The position numbers and the translations under genes are program-made. 64,000 nt of DNA, taken from positions 62,001 to 126,000 of the forward strand of contig JAJPGY010000021.1 in the NCBI GenBank assembly GCA_021325555.1. Reading direction: 5' to 3'. The notes beneath the pieces are model-generated. The model did no database searches. It was not told where the DNA came from and was given only the letters and a program-made list of their open reading frames with translations. Positions within the stretch are counted from its first letter, which is position 1; every line of letters starts with the position of its first letter. This DNA is from Pseudomonadota bacterium (lineage in GTDB: Bacteria; Cyanobacteriota; Vampirovibrionia; Obscuribacterales; Obscuribacteraceae). Shown here one piece after another: positions 42,362 to 51,893 of the stretch.

Positions 42362-43387
42362 GTGCAAGCAAACCAGACAGCGCTTTTGTCAATTGTGGTG
42401 CCGCTGTTCAATGAAGAGGGCAACGTCGAGGCGGTGTTTGCCCGGCTCCAGCAGCTCGAGGAAAAACTGGCGCCGACAAAGCTGGAGATCATATTTGTCG
42501 ATGACTGCTCTCAGGATAAGACGGCGACGCTGGTTCGGGACTTGTGCCGCCACCACGACAACGTGCGCTTCATTCGCTTCGCCAGGAACTCGGGCAGCCA
42601 CGCGGCGATCATGGCCGGGGTGGCCGCCAGCCGGGGCGACTGCGCGATGTTCATCGCCGGCGACCTGCAGGATCCTCCCGAGGTCATCCCCGAGATGCTG
42701 GACAGATGGCGCCAGGGCTACAGCATCGTCTGGGCGGCGCGGGCGCAGGTGCTGGGGCGCAAGCAGCAGGAAAGCCTCTTCTCGATGCTCTACTGGTGGA
42801 TGGTTCTTTTTCTCACCAACCTGCCGATACCAAAGCTGGGCATAGATTTCTTCCTCATCGACCGCATGGTGGTCGAGGCGTTGAAGCCGCGCCACCACTG
42901 CGCGATGCCTTACTTCATGCTGGTAGCCGAGACAGGCTTCAAATCCACTCTTGTCTTTTACACCAAGAGCAGCCGTGCCGCCGGCAAGTCGGGTTGGACT
43001 CTTAAGAAGAAGCTGACCCTGGTGCTGGAGACATTGCTTGCCGCGCCGAAGGCGCTGCGCATTCTGTCGCTCGCGGGAATGGCGCTGGCCGCCGCGGGCG
43101 CGCTGGCATTGGCCGCCATTCTCATTGCTCGCCTTGCTCTGTCGGTGACAAGTGACAGCGCGTTGCTGGTGATCGGCGCTTTGTCGTTCCTTACCGGATT
43201 GCAGATGACCATGCTCGGCCTTGTCGGGGAGTTCGTCATGCTCTCCCTCAAGGAAGCACGCAGGGCGCCGCGTTACGTCGTCGCCGAGCGGGCGAATTTC
43301 CCGGCCGATGAGCCGGAGCCCGCGAGACTGTCTGCCGCGGCACATCAGGTTACTTCTCCGGCGCAAAAGACGGTGGCCCGTCTTTAG
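42362..43387 (+). CDS. Family 2 glycosyltransferase, GtrB/DPM1-like
   Basis: A 341-residue undecaprenyl-phosphate sugar transferase. The GT-A domain starts LSIVVPLFNEEGNVE, with DDCSQDKTA and the GDLQDPPE motif; two C-terminal membrane segments (about 235-260, 270-300) are typical of GtrB. GTG start at 42362 with AAGGAAAG upstream. Probably makes a polyprenyl-phosphate sugar donor that the large GT-C proteins of this locus would use in the periplasm. Confidence 0.9.
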   Translation: MQANQTALLSIVVPLFNEEGNVEAVFARLQQLEEKLAPTKLEIIFVDDCSQDKTATLVRDLCRHHDNVRFIRFARNSGSHAAIMAGVAASRGDCAMFIAGDLQDPPEVIPEMLDRWRQGYSIVWAARAQVLGRKQQESLFSMLYWWMVLFLTNLPIPKLGIDFFLIDRMVVEALKPRHHCAMPYFMLVAETGFKSTLVFYTKSSRAAGKSGWTLKKKLTLVLETLLAAPKALRILSLAGMALAAAGALALAAILIARLALSVTSDSALLVIGALSFLTGLQMTMLGLVGEFVMLSLKEARRAPRYVVAERANFPADEPEPARLSAAAHQVTSPAQKTVARL

Positions 43388-43507
43388 GATTCGCAGTTGG
43401 ACCAGAGTTATTTCATCGAGAGCGCTTTGCCCCCGTGTTATCATCTTGTGAACCAGGTGTCCGTGAGCTGCGTAGCGGCCGCCACTGGAGTTTAGAGTTC
43501 CGATTGC

Positions 43508-44386
43508 ATGTCTGTTGACCTGAAAGAAGCAGCCAGAGAGTTGTCGCTTGCTCAGCAGGCGACGCCTGCTAATCAGTCGTCGACCCGGGGCGTCCGGTGG
43601 GGACTGAAGGAGCTCTGGAATTACAGGCAGTTGATCGGCATCATGGTGCGCCGTGATTTCGTGGGCAAATATCGTGGGTCTCTCATGGGGATGTTCTGGC
43701 CGGTCATCAACCCGCTTGGACACCTGCTGCTCTACACCTTCGTCTTCTGCGTCATCCTCAAGGTCAAATTCAGCAACGATCCGAGCATGAGCAATTTCGC
43801 GGTTTACGTAATGGCTGGTTATCTGCCCTGGGGGGCGCTGACGGAAGCGCTCGCCGGGGCCACCACCTCGATTCTCGAAGTGCCGAATCTGGTCAAGCGC
43901 GTCGTTTTTCCGCTGGAGGTCCTGCCCTGGGTTCTGGTGGCTTCCTCCATGCTGTCCGCGGCGGTCGGCATGGGACTGCTGGTGCCGCTGGTGTGCATCT
44001 ACCTGAAGACCATCCCGTGGACGCTGGTCTTCTTGCCGCTGATCGCCCTGTCGCAGGTGCTCCTTCTGGGCGGATTGAGCTGGATGCTGGCGGCACTCGG
44101 CGTGTTCGTCAGGGATGTCAAGCACGTAATCCAGCTTGCCCTGTCGGTGTGGATGTACGTTACGCCGATCGTTTACCCGCTGAAACTTGTACCGGCTAAA
44201 TTGCTGCCGCTGTACCATCTCAATCCGATGGCAGGGATGATCTGCGACTACCGGCGGGTTCTTCTCGAAGGGCTGCCGCCCGACTGGCCGGTGTTTGCCG
44301 GGTACACCACAATGGCGGTCGTTGCCTGGCTGATTGGATTTAACTTTTTCTACAAAACGAAACGGTCTTTTGCGGATGTGATGTAA
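43508..44386 (+). CDS. wzm: Polysaccharide ABC exporter permease (Wzm/TagG type)
   Basis: A 292-residue ABC-2 permease with six membrane helices. The N-terminal amphipathic part (LWNYRQLIGIMVRRDFVGKYRGSLMGMFWPVINPL, in parts) is the family signature. It pairs with the ATPase 3 bases downstream. It flips a complete lipid-linked glycan across the inner membrane. The first 40 residues are polar and longer than in many homologues. Confidence 0.93.
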   Translation: MSVDLKEAARELSLAQQATPANQSSTRGVRWGLKELWNYRQLIGIMVRRDFVGKYRGSLMGMFWPVINPLGHLLLYTFVFCVILKVKFSNDPSMSNFAVYVMAGYLPWGALTEALAGATTSILEVPNLVKRVVFPLEVLPWVLVASSMLSAAVGMGLLVPLVCIYLKTIPWTLVFLPLIALSQVLLLGGLSWMLAALGVFVRDVKHVIQLALSVWMYVTPIVYPLKLVPAKLLPLYHLNPMAGMICDYRRVLLEGLPPDWPVFAGYTTMAVVAWLIGFNFFYKTKRSFADVM

Positions 44387-44389
44387 CTC

Positions 44390-45169
44390 ATGTATGCGGT
44401 AAGCCTCAGCGGCGTCTCGAAAAAATACAACATCTACGACCGTCCCAGTGACCGGTTGAAGGAGCTGATCTGGCGCAATCGCCGCTGCTACCACCGCGAA
44501 TTCTGGGCGTTGCGCCCCATGGATCTGAAGGTCGAAACCGGCACCAACATAGGCCTTATCGGTCCCAATGGGTCGGGCAAGTCCACTCTCCTGCAGATAA
44601 TAGCCGGGGTCGTTCAACCCACGACAGGCACCGTGGAGGTCCAAGGACGCATCACGGCGATACTGGAGCTTGGAGCGGGGTTTCAGCCTGACTACACCGG
44701 ACGGGAGAATGTGATTCTCAACGGATTGATTCTCGGAATTCCGGAAGAGGAGCTCATAGCCCGGCTGCCGGAAATCGCCGAGTATGCTGAAATCGGTGAT
44801 TTCTTTGATCAGCCGGTGAGGACGTACTCCAGCGGAATGGTGGTTCGCCTTGCGTTCGCCGCAGCGGTTTCCGTCGACCCGCAGATACTCCTGGTGGATG
44901 AGGCGCTGGCTGTGGGCGATGAAAGATTTCAGATGAAGTGCTTCAAGACGATCAACAAGAAGTTCTGCAGGCCGGGAAAGACGATTATCTTTGTATCCCA
45001 TGACATGACCGCCGTTCAAAAGCTTTGCAACCATGTCGTTTTGCTCAATGGCGGCAAAATCGTGGACCAGGGCGAACCGGAGCGGATCATCCCGCAGTAC
45101 GAAGAGCTGATGTCAGAGACCGGCGTGGTTGCTCCCAAGGTATTTACCCAGCCGGCAACCATCGGCTAG
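44390..45169 (+). CDS. wzt: Polysaccharide ABC exporter ATPase (Wzt/TagH type)
   Basis: 259 residues: Walker A GPNGSGKST, signature YSSGMVVRLAFA and Walker B ILLVDEALAVGD, which is typical for polysaccharide exporters. The N-terminal YDRPSDRLKELIW precedes the core as in TagH/Wzt. It ends soon after the core, so it lacks the C-terminal carbohydrate-binding domain that some Wzt use to recognise chain-end caps; export would not need a cap. Followed by a repeat element. Confidence 0.93.
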   Translation: MYAVSLSGVSKKYNIYDRPSDRLKELIWRNRRCYHREFWALRPMDLKVETGTNIGLIGPNGSGKSTLLQIIAGVVQPTTGTVEVQGRITAILELGAGFQPDYTGRENVILNGLILGIPEEELIARLPEIAEYAEIGDFFDQPVRTYSSGMVVRLAFAAAVSVDPQILLVDEALAVGDERFQMKCFKTINKKFCRPGKTIIFVSHDMTAVQKLCNHVVLLNGGKIVDQGEPERIIPQYEELMSETGVVAPKVFTQPATIG

Positions 45170-45185
45170 TACTCGCTGCCATTAA

Positions 45186-45279
45186 AACCCGTTCGCTCGT
45201 AGCGGCGCACTGCACGCGCCCGGGCGGATGCATTCCGCTCCTGCGGGCGTACGTTTATTTCTGCCAGACCGTACTAGCT
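45186..45279 (+). repeat. Dispersed double-hairpin repeat element, copy 1
   Basis: About 94 bases between the Wzt stop and the convergent epimerase stop. It begins AACCCGTTCGCTCGTAG and ends TTCTGCCAGACCGTACTAGCT. A second copy in the opposite orientation lies at 62271-62356. Internal inverted repeats GGCGC/GCGCC (about 45204-45220) and CGGA/TCCG (45225-45237) form two hairpins. No coding potential. Confidence 0.85.
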
Positions 45280-45318
45280 TCGTCAGCCAGGGATGCCGCT
45301 CGAGAAGCGTCAGGCACG

Positions 45319-46314
45319 CTAGGCGGCGTGGAAGCCCGCAAAGCGGCGATACCAGTCGATGGTCTCCTGCAAGCCGGACTCGAGGCTGAATTCCGGCTTC
45401 CATCCCAGCTCCTCGCGGGCCTTCGAGGAATCGAGACATTGCGAGCGAATCTCGCCGGCCGCCACGTTCTGAACCTCAGGCTCCAGATTCTGGCAATCCA
45501 TCAATACCTGGATTGCCCTGACGATCTCCAGCACGCTGGCCGGCTTTTCGAGGCTAAAATTGAACGCCTCGCCGGCCGCCTGACGATCCATCAGATGTTC
45601 CGCTAACTGAATGTAGGCGCGCGAGGCGTCCTTGACGTAGAGGTAGTCGCGCACGTATGTGCCGTCGCTGCGAATTTGGGGCCGCTGACCTCGAATGCAG
45701 CTCATGATCGTGCCCGGCACTATCCGGCTCCAGTTGAGATCGCCGCCGCCGAAGATGTTGCCGCAGCGGGCGACGGCCACAGGAAGCCGGAACGAATGAA
45801 AGTAGCCTTGCGAGATCAGATCGGCGCAGGACTTGGACAATTCGTAAGGTTGCCGCCCCGCCAGCGGCATCGACTCCTTGTAAGGGAGAGCGTCGCTTTC
45901 GCCGTAAGCTTTGTCGCTGGATGCCACCACGACGGCGCCGACCAGGGAGCTGTGGATCCGGCATGCTTCCAGGAGATTGTAGGTGCCGCGTATGTTCGAC
46001 TCGAAGGTCGCCAGCGGGGAGCGCTGCGCGGCGCCGACGATGGTTTGCGCGCCGAGATGAAAGACGGTATGAATCTCCGATTCATTTACGGCGCGCTCCA
46101 CGCTGTCAAAGTCCTCGAGGCGGCCTTGAACAATCGTGGTGCGCTTGTAGTCCCCGGATCTGATGAATTCCGACTGCGGATCGAAGTCGCGCACAAAGGC
46201 GACAACACGGGCTCCGCGAACCAGCAGATCCTTAACAAGCCAGGAGCCCAGCAGACCGGTTGCTCCGGTGACCAGTACTTTGCGCCCGCTCCATTTGCTC
46301 TGTGCCATTGCCAT
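45319..46314 (-). CDS. NAD-dependent sugar-nucleotide epimerase/dehydratase
   Basis: A 331-residue extended SDR. Cofactor motif VTGATGLLGSWLV, SSDKAYGESD and YELSKSC (Tyr-x3-Lys). The LGSWLV and DKAYG features resemble CDP-glucose or GDP-mannose 4,6-dehydratases, and also the epimerases of this family. ATG at 46314, with a second in-frame ATG two codons on. It converges on wzt. The product would be a deoxy- or epimerised sugar for the glycan. Confidence 0.88.
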   Translation of the reverse strand: MAMAQSKWSGRKVLVTGATGLLGSWLVKDLLVRGARVVAFVRDFDPQSEFIRSGDYKRTTIVQGRLEDFDSVERAVNESEIHTVFHLGAQTIVGAAQRSPLATFESNIRGTYNLLEACRIHSSLVGAVVVASSDKAYGESDALPYKESMPLAGRQPYELSKSCADLISQGYFHSFRLPVAVARCGNIFGGGDLNWSRIVPGTIMSCIRGQRPQIRSDGTYVRDYLYVKDASRAYIQLAEHLMDRQAAGEAFNFSLEKPASVLEIVRAIQVLMDCQNLEPEVQNVAAGEIRSQCLDSSKAREELGWKPEFSLESGLQETIDWYRRFAGFHAA

Positions 46315-46379
46315 CGCATAATAACCAGTTTTTCAGATGCTACCACAATGACAAGAATCAGCTTATGAGACGCCTCATA

Positions 46380-48968
46380 TTAGAACCGCACCGTGATTGG
46401 GTCGCTATAGTCCCCGAGCGGCTTGCCGTCTCGATCGAGGCAGCGGGCTCGAATTTGATAATACGCATGCTCGGAGCAACCGAACGCTCCCATCGCGATC
46501 GCCCCTTGCTGACCGTCGATCTTTCTGACCGTCAATGCTGCATCTCCTGCGGCGCTGTCCTGCGACTGCTCGAAGAAGTAGTTCGGTCTGCTGATCTCAA
46601 CGCGAACGGCAGCAGAACCTGGGACCCGTGAGCCGTCGAAGTGAACCGTCGCTGCAGGCGGGACTTGCTCGAAGACCCCACGCAGTGAGCAAGTGGCTCC
46701 CTGCATCGCGAGTGCGGGCGTGACCAGGGAAGCAGGCAAGAGATCCGCGGAAATCAATCTGACTGACTGGAAGCTGTTGAAACGGACGGTCAGCGATTTG
46801 ATGGTGCCGGCCGCGTACCATGACCAGTAGCGTGACAGGGGTATGAGGACGCTGAGGTCGTTGCCTGCCGCTATTGCCGGAACAACGACCGGTGTCCCGT
46901 GTCCGTCGCGCTGTTCGCCCTGCCATGAAACGGCAATGCTCGCCCTGTTTCCGCCCAGGACCTGGCTTAACTTTAGCATCACGAAATCGCAGCTCAGCGG
47001 ATTCAGATCTCCACGAAAGAGGGTGATACCGTCGACGGTGTTAAACCCGGCTGCGCTCAAATGAGCGACGCTGCTGCCGCCGAATTTGATCCTGGTAAAT
47101 TGCCCCGCCTCCGTCTTCCAGAGATAAGCCCCGGCCACGCGAGGGTCGCTGAGCGACGCCTTGAGACGGGCCGCGTTGATCCGGGTTGGATCACCGAAGA
47201 GGGCCGGATCAAAAGTCAAAAAGCGCTCGGCAGCATTTGTCTTCAAGAAAGGCTCGCTCATCATCATCGTGAAGGTGGCGCCGTTGAGGATCATGTGCGC
47301 GCCGCCGTGGTCTTTGGGGATTCCCAGGACAATGGCTTTCTTGCCCGCCGGGAGCCGCTCCGCCAGCAGTTGCGCTTGTCTTTGCACCGCTCTTACGGTC
47401 TTGCCCGCGTGCACCCAGGGAATGTTGTTCAGGTAACAGACGCGTGCGCAGGTAAAGACCAGCAAGGATAACGCACCGATGTTGACCAGCGTCACTCGCC
47501 TGGCTAACTGCCGCCCGAGGTGGCTGCCGGAATCGGACGGCGCCAGGGCGACCACTGCCGCAAGCACGGACAGGGGCACCGAAAGGAAAAAGAGAAATCT
47601 GCTCCCCTCGAGGTTATACCCGAGTCCCCATAACTGATAAATCGGGGCTGCCGCGGTCGCCAGCCAGATCCCGCTGAAGAGCAGCCATGACCACGGCATT
47701 GCTCCGGAAAGCAGCCGGATTATGATCGTGACCGCCAGCAGAAAATAGGCGGCCGCGAGCAGTTGAGGATACAAGCCGTGCCCGTGGAAGACGCTGTCAT
47801 TCAGAGGGAAAGCGATTCGCCCGAACGTGTCGAGATCGGTCCACTTCTGAATGATCGCACTGAGTTGTGAAGCTCCTATCCCGCCCGTATAGCCCCCGAC
47901 AAACGTGCCGAGCGCGAGGTAGCGAACGGCGAAGTACACAGCTGTCGCCAACCACAGCGGCAACGTCAGCGCCGCTGCCCGTTTAAGTCGTGACATGAAC
48001 AGTTGCGCGGAGTGTGAGTGGCGGAGTTCAGTGGATCCGCCGGGATTGGCAGCCCGTCCAGCCGCAGGGGCGGGGCATGCCCCGCCCGCTTGATGGAGAT
48101 CGGTGCGGAGACCGACGGGTCGACGGCTAGGGAGCGGGAATATCAGTGCGATCGCGGAGGCTACAACCGGTAATCCAATGGACATCTCCTTGGTCAGAAT
48201 TGCCACGCCGAAGGCAGCGACACTTCCGATTACAAGCAGGCGGCTCGAGCGTAGGGGCGGGGCATGCACCGCCCCTACGGCATCAGTTGCATCGCGGGCC
48301 GCATTGCCCATAGGAGCCCCCGCGTCTACGGCAATCGTGCCCGCATCGCAAGCGGCAATGCCGAGCCAGCGTGTGAACAGATAAAGGCTCAGCAGGTAGT
48401 AGAAGCAGCAGGCGATGTCCACCCGGCCTACCACCCAGGAGACGCTCTCGCCGTGCAGCGGATAGGCTGCGAACAGCGCTGCCGCCGACAACGCCGTCAG
48501 GCGAGAGCGCACGAGCGTCCATGAGCCGGTCAAATGCAGCATCAGCTCGTACAACAGCAGGCAGCAACCTGCGAAATAGAGGATGTTGGTCGCGTAATAG
48601 CCGAAGGCATTTGCGCCCCACACCAGGTAGTCCAGTACCAGCGTAATGAGAAGGACCGGACGGTAGACGCTCATGCCGGGTACTTGCATGTAGTTGCCGG
48701 TGAAGTTCGACCAGAACAGACCGGGGTCCCCGTGGAAGATGCGGTGTATATAGGAGATCTCGCCGAAATCGTCGGCCAGGAAGTAGCTCCCCAGCGTTCT
48801 GCCGAAGCAATACGCAACGATTGCCACGAGGATGACTGCGTGGGAGATCCGGCTTGTGGCTATCCATCGTGCAACAGCCACAGCAGTGCTGTCCGCTCGC
48901 GCAATTGCCTTTGCGCCGTCCGGTGCGGCGTTGGTCGAGTTTGTGATCTCAATTTCGTTCACCGGCAT
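46380..48968 (-). CDS. Very large multi-spanning membrane glycosyltransferase-like protein
   Basis: 862 residues. About ten to twelve membrane helices span roughly 40-560, then a soluble C-terminal domain of about 300 residues. The first periplasmic loop begins FLADDFGEISYIHRIFHG, with paired acids as in GT-C enzymes. Two loops carry extra hydrophilic segments encoded by palindromic repeats (see 48067 and 48251): a Pro/Ala/Gly stretch after RRPVGLRTDLHQ and another around AVGAVHAPPLRSS. ATG at 48968. Together with the next two genes it looks like a set of glycosyltransferases or polymer assembly proteins; the assignment is by fold style only. Confidence 0.68.
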   Translation of the reverse strand: MPVNEIEITNSTNAAPDGAKAIARADSTAVAVARWIATSRISHAVILVAIVAYCFGRTLGSYFLADDFGEISYIHRIFHGDPGLFWSNFTGNYMQVPGMSVYRPVLLITLVLDYLVWGANAFGYYATNILYFAGCCLLLYELMLHLTGSWTLVRSRLTALSAAALFAAYPLHGESVSWVVGRVDIACCFYYLLSLYLFTRWLGIAACDAGTIAVDAGAPMGNAARDATDAVGAVHAPPLRSSRLLVIGSVAAFGVAILTKEMSIGLPVVASAIALIFPLPSRRPVGLRTDLHQAGGACPAPAAGRAANPGGSTELRHSHSAQLFMSRLKRAAALTLPLWLATAVYFAVRYLALGTFVGGYTGGIGASQLSAIIQKWTDLDTFGRIAFPLNDSVFHGHGLYPQLLAAAYFLLAVTIIIRLLSGAMPWSWLLFSGIWLATAAAPIYQLWGLGYNLEGSRFLFFLSVPLSVLAAVVALAPSDSGSHLGRQLARRVTLVNIGALSLLVFTCARVCYLNNIPWVHAGKTVRAVQRQAQLLAERLPAGKKAIVLGIPKDHGGAHMILNGATFTMMMSEPFLKTNAAERFLTFDPALFGDPTRINAARLKASLSDPRVAGAYLWKTEAGQFTRIKFGGSSVAHLSAAGFNTVDGITLFRGDLNPLSCDFVMLKLSQVLGGNRASIAVSWQGEQRDGHGTPVVVPAIAAGNDLSVLIPLSRYWSWYAAGTIKSLTVRFNSFQSVRLISADLLPASLVTPALAMQGATCSLRGVFEQVPPAATVHFDGSRVPGSAAVRVEISRPNYFFEQSQDSAAGDAALTVRKIDGQQGAIAMGAFGCSEHAYYQIRARCLDRDGKPLGDYSDPITVRF
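48067..48086. repeat. Palindromic repeat in frame inside a gene
   Basis: GGGCGGGGCATGCCCCGCCC, a perfect 20-base palindrome, inside the 862-residue gene. It encodes part of a Gly/Ala/Pro loop (AGGACPAPAAG) between membrane helices without breaking the frame. Confidence 0.88.
48251..48278. repeat. Second palindromic repeat in frame in the same gene
   Basis: Arms GTAGGGGCGG (48251-48260) and CCGCCCCTAC (48269-48278) around GGCATGCA. It encodes part of AVGAVHAPPLRSS in the preceding loop. The core is nearly the same as at 48067, so the gene has taken up two copies about 180 bases apart. Confidence 0.88.
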
Positions 48969-48988
48969 CCTCGCCCGTTTCGCTCCAT

Positions 48989-51766
48989 CTAGAGAATGTA
49001 ATGGCCGGCGCCCATCGGGAGCGAAGGCATCTTGTAAAGCTCGACCGACACGCCGGAGAGCCCTGGCGGGGTTCCGGCATCGTGACCGGATTTGTCCGCG
49101 AGCCCTGTCGTGGCAGGCGGGGACAGGGTGATTTCAAGGTCCTGCAGCTGCCCGGGCAGGGCCGACGGTACCAGGGGGAAGGCGAGATCAAAGCGCGCGT
49201 CCTGTCCGGCCGAGGAGAGCCTGCGAGGCGCCCACGGGCTGTCGTATCTGTAATCGGCTCCCGCGGCGGTGCGCGAGTGTGCGGAGCAGTGAATGCCAGC
49301 CTGAAGCGGGGTGCTCTTGCCGGGCAGCAGTCCGGAGATGCGCACAAGCCAGACGTCGGACCTTGCGTACGGGGGAAGCGAGCCAATCCTGAAAGCGTGA
49401 CCGGCGCTCAAGGTACAGTCATACTTCTGGAGCGGGATCAGATGCGAATCCTCCGCGCCGGCAACCGGTGGCGCCACCAGCAGCCTGATAAAATAAGCGC
49501 CCGTTTGCAGACCGGGTTCCGGCGAAAGGTCCGTCTGGCGCGGCACGTTGCCGTCCGCGGGCAGCCTGGCATCGAGGCTGGTGTCGGTGAAGCCCCGGTC
49601 GTTTTCCACGCCGTAAAAGGCCTTCTCCCAGGAATAAAGCGCCGGGTGCGGGATCTCCAGATAGCGGTCGCTGGTGCTGTAGGCGCCAAATACCGTCGCG
49701 GGTGCCCCGCCCGTTTTTTCGACCTGCACTTGCAGTGGTTGCCCCGCCACGTGACGGGCCAGTATCTCCGGCGGCACCGGGACCATGAACCACTGCCTCA
49801 GGTCCAGGTTTGAGACTCCGGCCGCATACGTCAGGCATTCAAAAATGTATTCGCACTCCAGCGTCAGGTTGTGATTGCCCTGGCTCTTGAGGGCTGTCAG
49901 GTCCTGAAGAAACGGAAGGTTCGGAATGAGAGAGGCTTCAATTGGCATGCCATCCAGCTTGATCTTGACGCCGCTGTCGAGCGCCGCCGCCCCATCCGAG
50001 TCAACAAGCAGGTAGCATTGCCTGCTTTGCAATTCAGACACCTTCTCTGGCGGCAGATAGATTTGCTGAGTGACGCTGTCGCCTGCCCTGATCAGCGGGC
50101 ACTGCCACTCGCTCCATCGTCCATGCGCTCTTACCGGCAAGCAGAGTGACGGAGACAGCAAGAGCATGAGCACAACCGTTCCCGCCCTCGCCGCTGGCAG
50201 ATTGCCGCTCAGGTTGCCTGCCACCAGCCAGATGCTCCAGGTCAGGAGAATCAAGGTTAGCGCTTTGACAGCGACAGCAAGCCCGAGGGCGGTGTAAACG
50301 TGCTGCCCGCCTGAGAGCTGCATCGCCAGGGGAAGGATGTTCAGTTTCTGCACGGCAAAGAAAAGAACCAGCGCACCGCAAAGCAGCAGCGCCGGCCGAT
50401 TGCGCTGCCCGGAGGACAGGAGCCGCGCAAGACTGACGGCGCCGGCCGCGGCAAAGAGGATTACCGGCGGCATCGCCATCAGGTTGTAGCGGGGGACGGT
50501 AATGAAAGCCGTGTATATGAGCTGCAAAAAGATCAATCCGAGCAGGAAGGCCCGCCCCTGGAGCCGGCTGCTGTCCGGTGGCGTCGCCGGCTGGACGACA
50601 AAGCCGATAAGCAGGCCGAGCGCGGCGAAGAGCAGGATGAGCTGATGAGCCAGCACCTGACCATACTCGGACAATGCGCCGACGGGTGTCCGAAAGTCGT
50701 TCCAGGGAAATTTGAACAACCGGACCGGCTTGTCGAGCATTAGCTTTACAAATCGGCTGGGGCTCGTCTTGAAGCTCTCCTTTGCCAGGCGAAAGAAACT
50801 CTTCCCCTCCGCCCGGGTAACGTCCGGATACGGATAGGTCAGCCAGCCCTGCGTGTTTACGTTGTTGCCGGTGAAGAAGTTGTAGCCACCGACGCGGTCG
50901 ACAACCAGGCCGCCTTTGCCAAAGGCTATCTTTTGCGCTGCCAGCCACGGCAGGGCGACAACCGCAGCGCCGGCGAGCAGGAGCCCAACCGCAAGCCAGG
51001 GACGCCGGCTGCGGTGCTGGAGGAAAGTAATCGGGATAAGGGCGAGCGAAAAGAGAAACATGATCGATCGGGTGAGCTGAAGCGCGAGCATCGTCACGCC
51101 GGTCAGAAAGATACTTAACGGGCCGTTTCCCGGCGCGGTGAAACCCCGCACGCTGAGCCAGGCTGCCAGGCACAACAAAAAGCAGGCGAAGGACTCGGAG
51201 TAGAGCCTGCCGCTGTTTAGAACAAAGGCGGGGTACGCTGCCGCCACCAGCCCCGCCGTCAATCCGATTTTTTTATCCCAGCAGCGACGGCCGATCATGG
51301 CGATAAGCACGCACGACAGAGCGGTGAGGAGTGACTGCACGACCACCGGGGCGGCCCAGTTGCTGACGTCGCAACCAGTGCGGCTGATCCAGTAGCAGCA
51401 GAAGATGAACAATGGGAAGATCGGCCCGGAGATGAAGAAGTCTCCGAGGCCGTGCAACGCGCCCTGTACCTGCGTGACAGTCTGGTGCGTCGCGGTTCCC
51501 AGCAGACACGAGCCGGCGTTGCTCCAGAACGTGTGCGGCAGACCACCCAGCGCAATCAGCGCTTGCGCATTGCGCAGATACTCGGCGGCATCGCAGCCAA
51601 ACGCGATGTCGGGATGACTGGTGCCGAAGTTGAACCACAGCCTGATGCTGGCGGAGATCAAGAAAATCGATGCCAGATCCGAAATACCCAGCTTCTGCTT
51701 CTCCTGGGCAACGGCTGACGGCGCTTCGGTGGATGCTGCTGAACGGGCGGAGACGGTCATCTGCAT
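48989..51766 (-). CDS. Very large multi-spanning membrane glycosyltransferase-like protein (PMT/ArnT-like)
   Basis: 925 residues. The N-terminal half has about eleven membrane helices and a GT-C style first loop with an Asp (FGCDAAEYLRNAQALIALGG). Helices run to about residue 545, after which a soluble beta-rich domain of about 370 residues follows. The layout resembles ArnT/PMT_2 membrane transferases with an unusually long extracytoplasmic tail. ATG at 51766; a second ATG lies two codons on. Divergent from the following gene. Confidence 0.72.
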   Translation of the reverse strand: MQMTVSARSAASTEAPSAVAQEKQKLGISDLASIFLISASIRLWFNFGTSHPDIAFGCDAAEYLRNAQALIALGGLPHTFWSNAGSCLLGTATHQTVTQVQGALHGLGDFFISGPIFPLFIFCCYWISRTGCDVSNWAAPVVVQSLLTALSCVLIAMIGRRCWDKKIGLTAGLVAAAYPAFVLNSGRLYSESFACFLLCLAAWLSVRGFTAPGNGPLSIFLTGVTMLALQLTRSIMFLFSLALIPITFLQHRSRRPWLAVGLLLAGAAVVALPWLAAQKIAFGKGGLVVDRVGGYNFFTGNNVNTQGWLTYPYPDVTRAEGKSFFRLAKESFKTSPSRFVKLMLDKPVRLFKFPWNDFRTPVGALSEYGQVLAHQLILLFAALGLLIGFVVQPATPPDSSRLQGRAFLLGLIFLQLIYTAFITVPRYNLMAMPPVILFAAAGAVSLARLLSSGQRNRPALLLCGALVLFFAVQKLNILPLAMQLSGGQHVYTALGLAVAVKALTLILLTWSIWLVAGNLSGNLPAARAGTVVLMLLLSPSLCLPVRAHGRWSEWQCPLIRAGDSVTQQIYLPPEKVSELQSRQCYLLVDSDGAAALDSGVKIKLDGMPIEASLIPNLPFLQDLTALKSQGNHNLTLECEYIFECLTYAAGVSNLDLRQWFMVPVPPEILARHVAGQPLQVQVEKTGGAPATVFGAYSTSDRYLEIPHPALYSWEKAFYGVENDRGFTDTSLDARLPADGNVPRQTDLSPEPGLQTGAYFIRLLVAPPVAGAEDSHLIPLQKYDCTLSAGHAFRIGSLPPYARSDVWLVRISGLLPGKSTPLQAGIHCSAHSRTAAGADYRYDSPWAPRRLSSAGQDARFDLAFPLVPSALPGQLQDLEITLSPPATTGLADKSGHDAGTPPGLSGVSVELYKMPSLPMGAGHYIL

Positions 51767-51893
51767 ATTTTATTCATGACTTCTTGTTAACTGGCTGAGA
51801 GCTTTCTCAGACTTGTTTTCCGGACCTAATCTGCTTCTCATGGGTTTCCAACAGAGGTGGACTATTATTTACAACCGGATCGGAGCCAGAGGG

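Noticed and set aside
42389..45034. Open frame of 881 codons on the minus strand
   Set aside because: It lies opposite the GT2, Wzm and Wzt genes, which have strong motifs, and its own translation has no domain. It is an antisense frame kept open by GC-rich codon bias.
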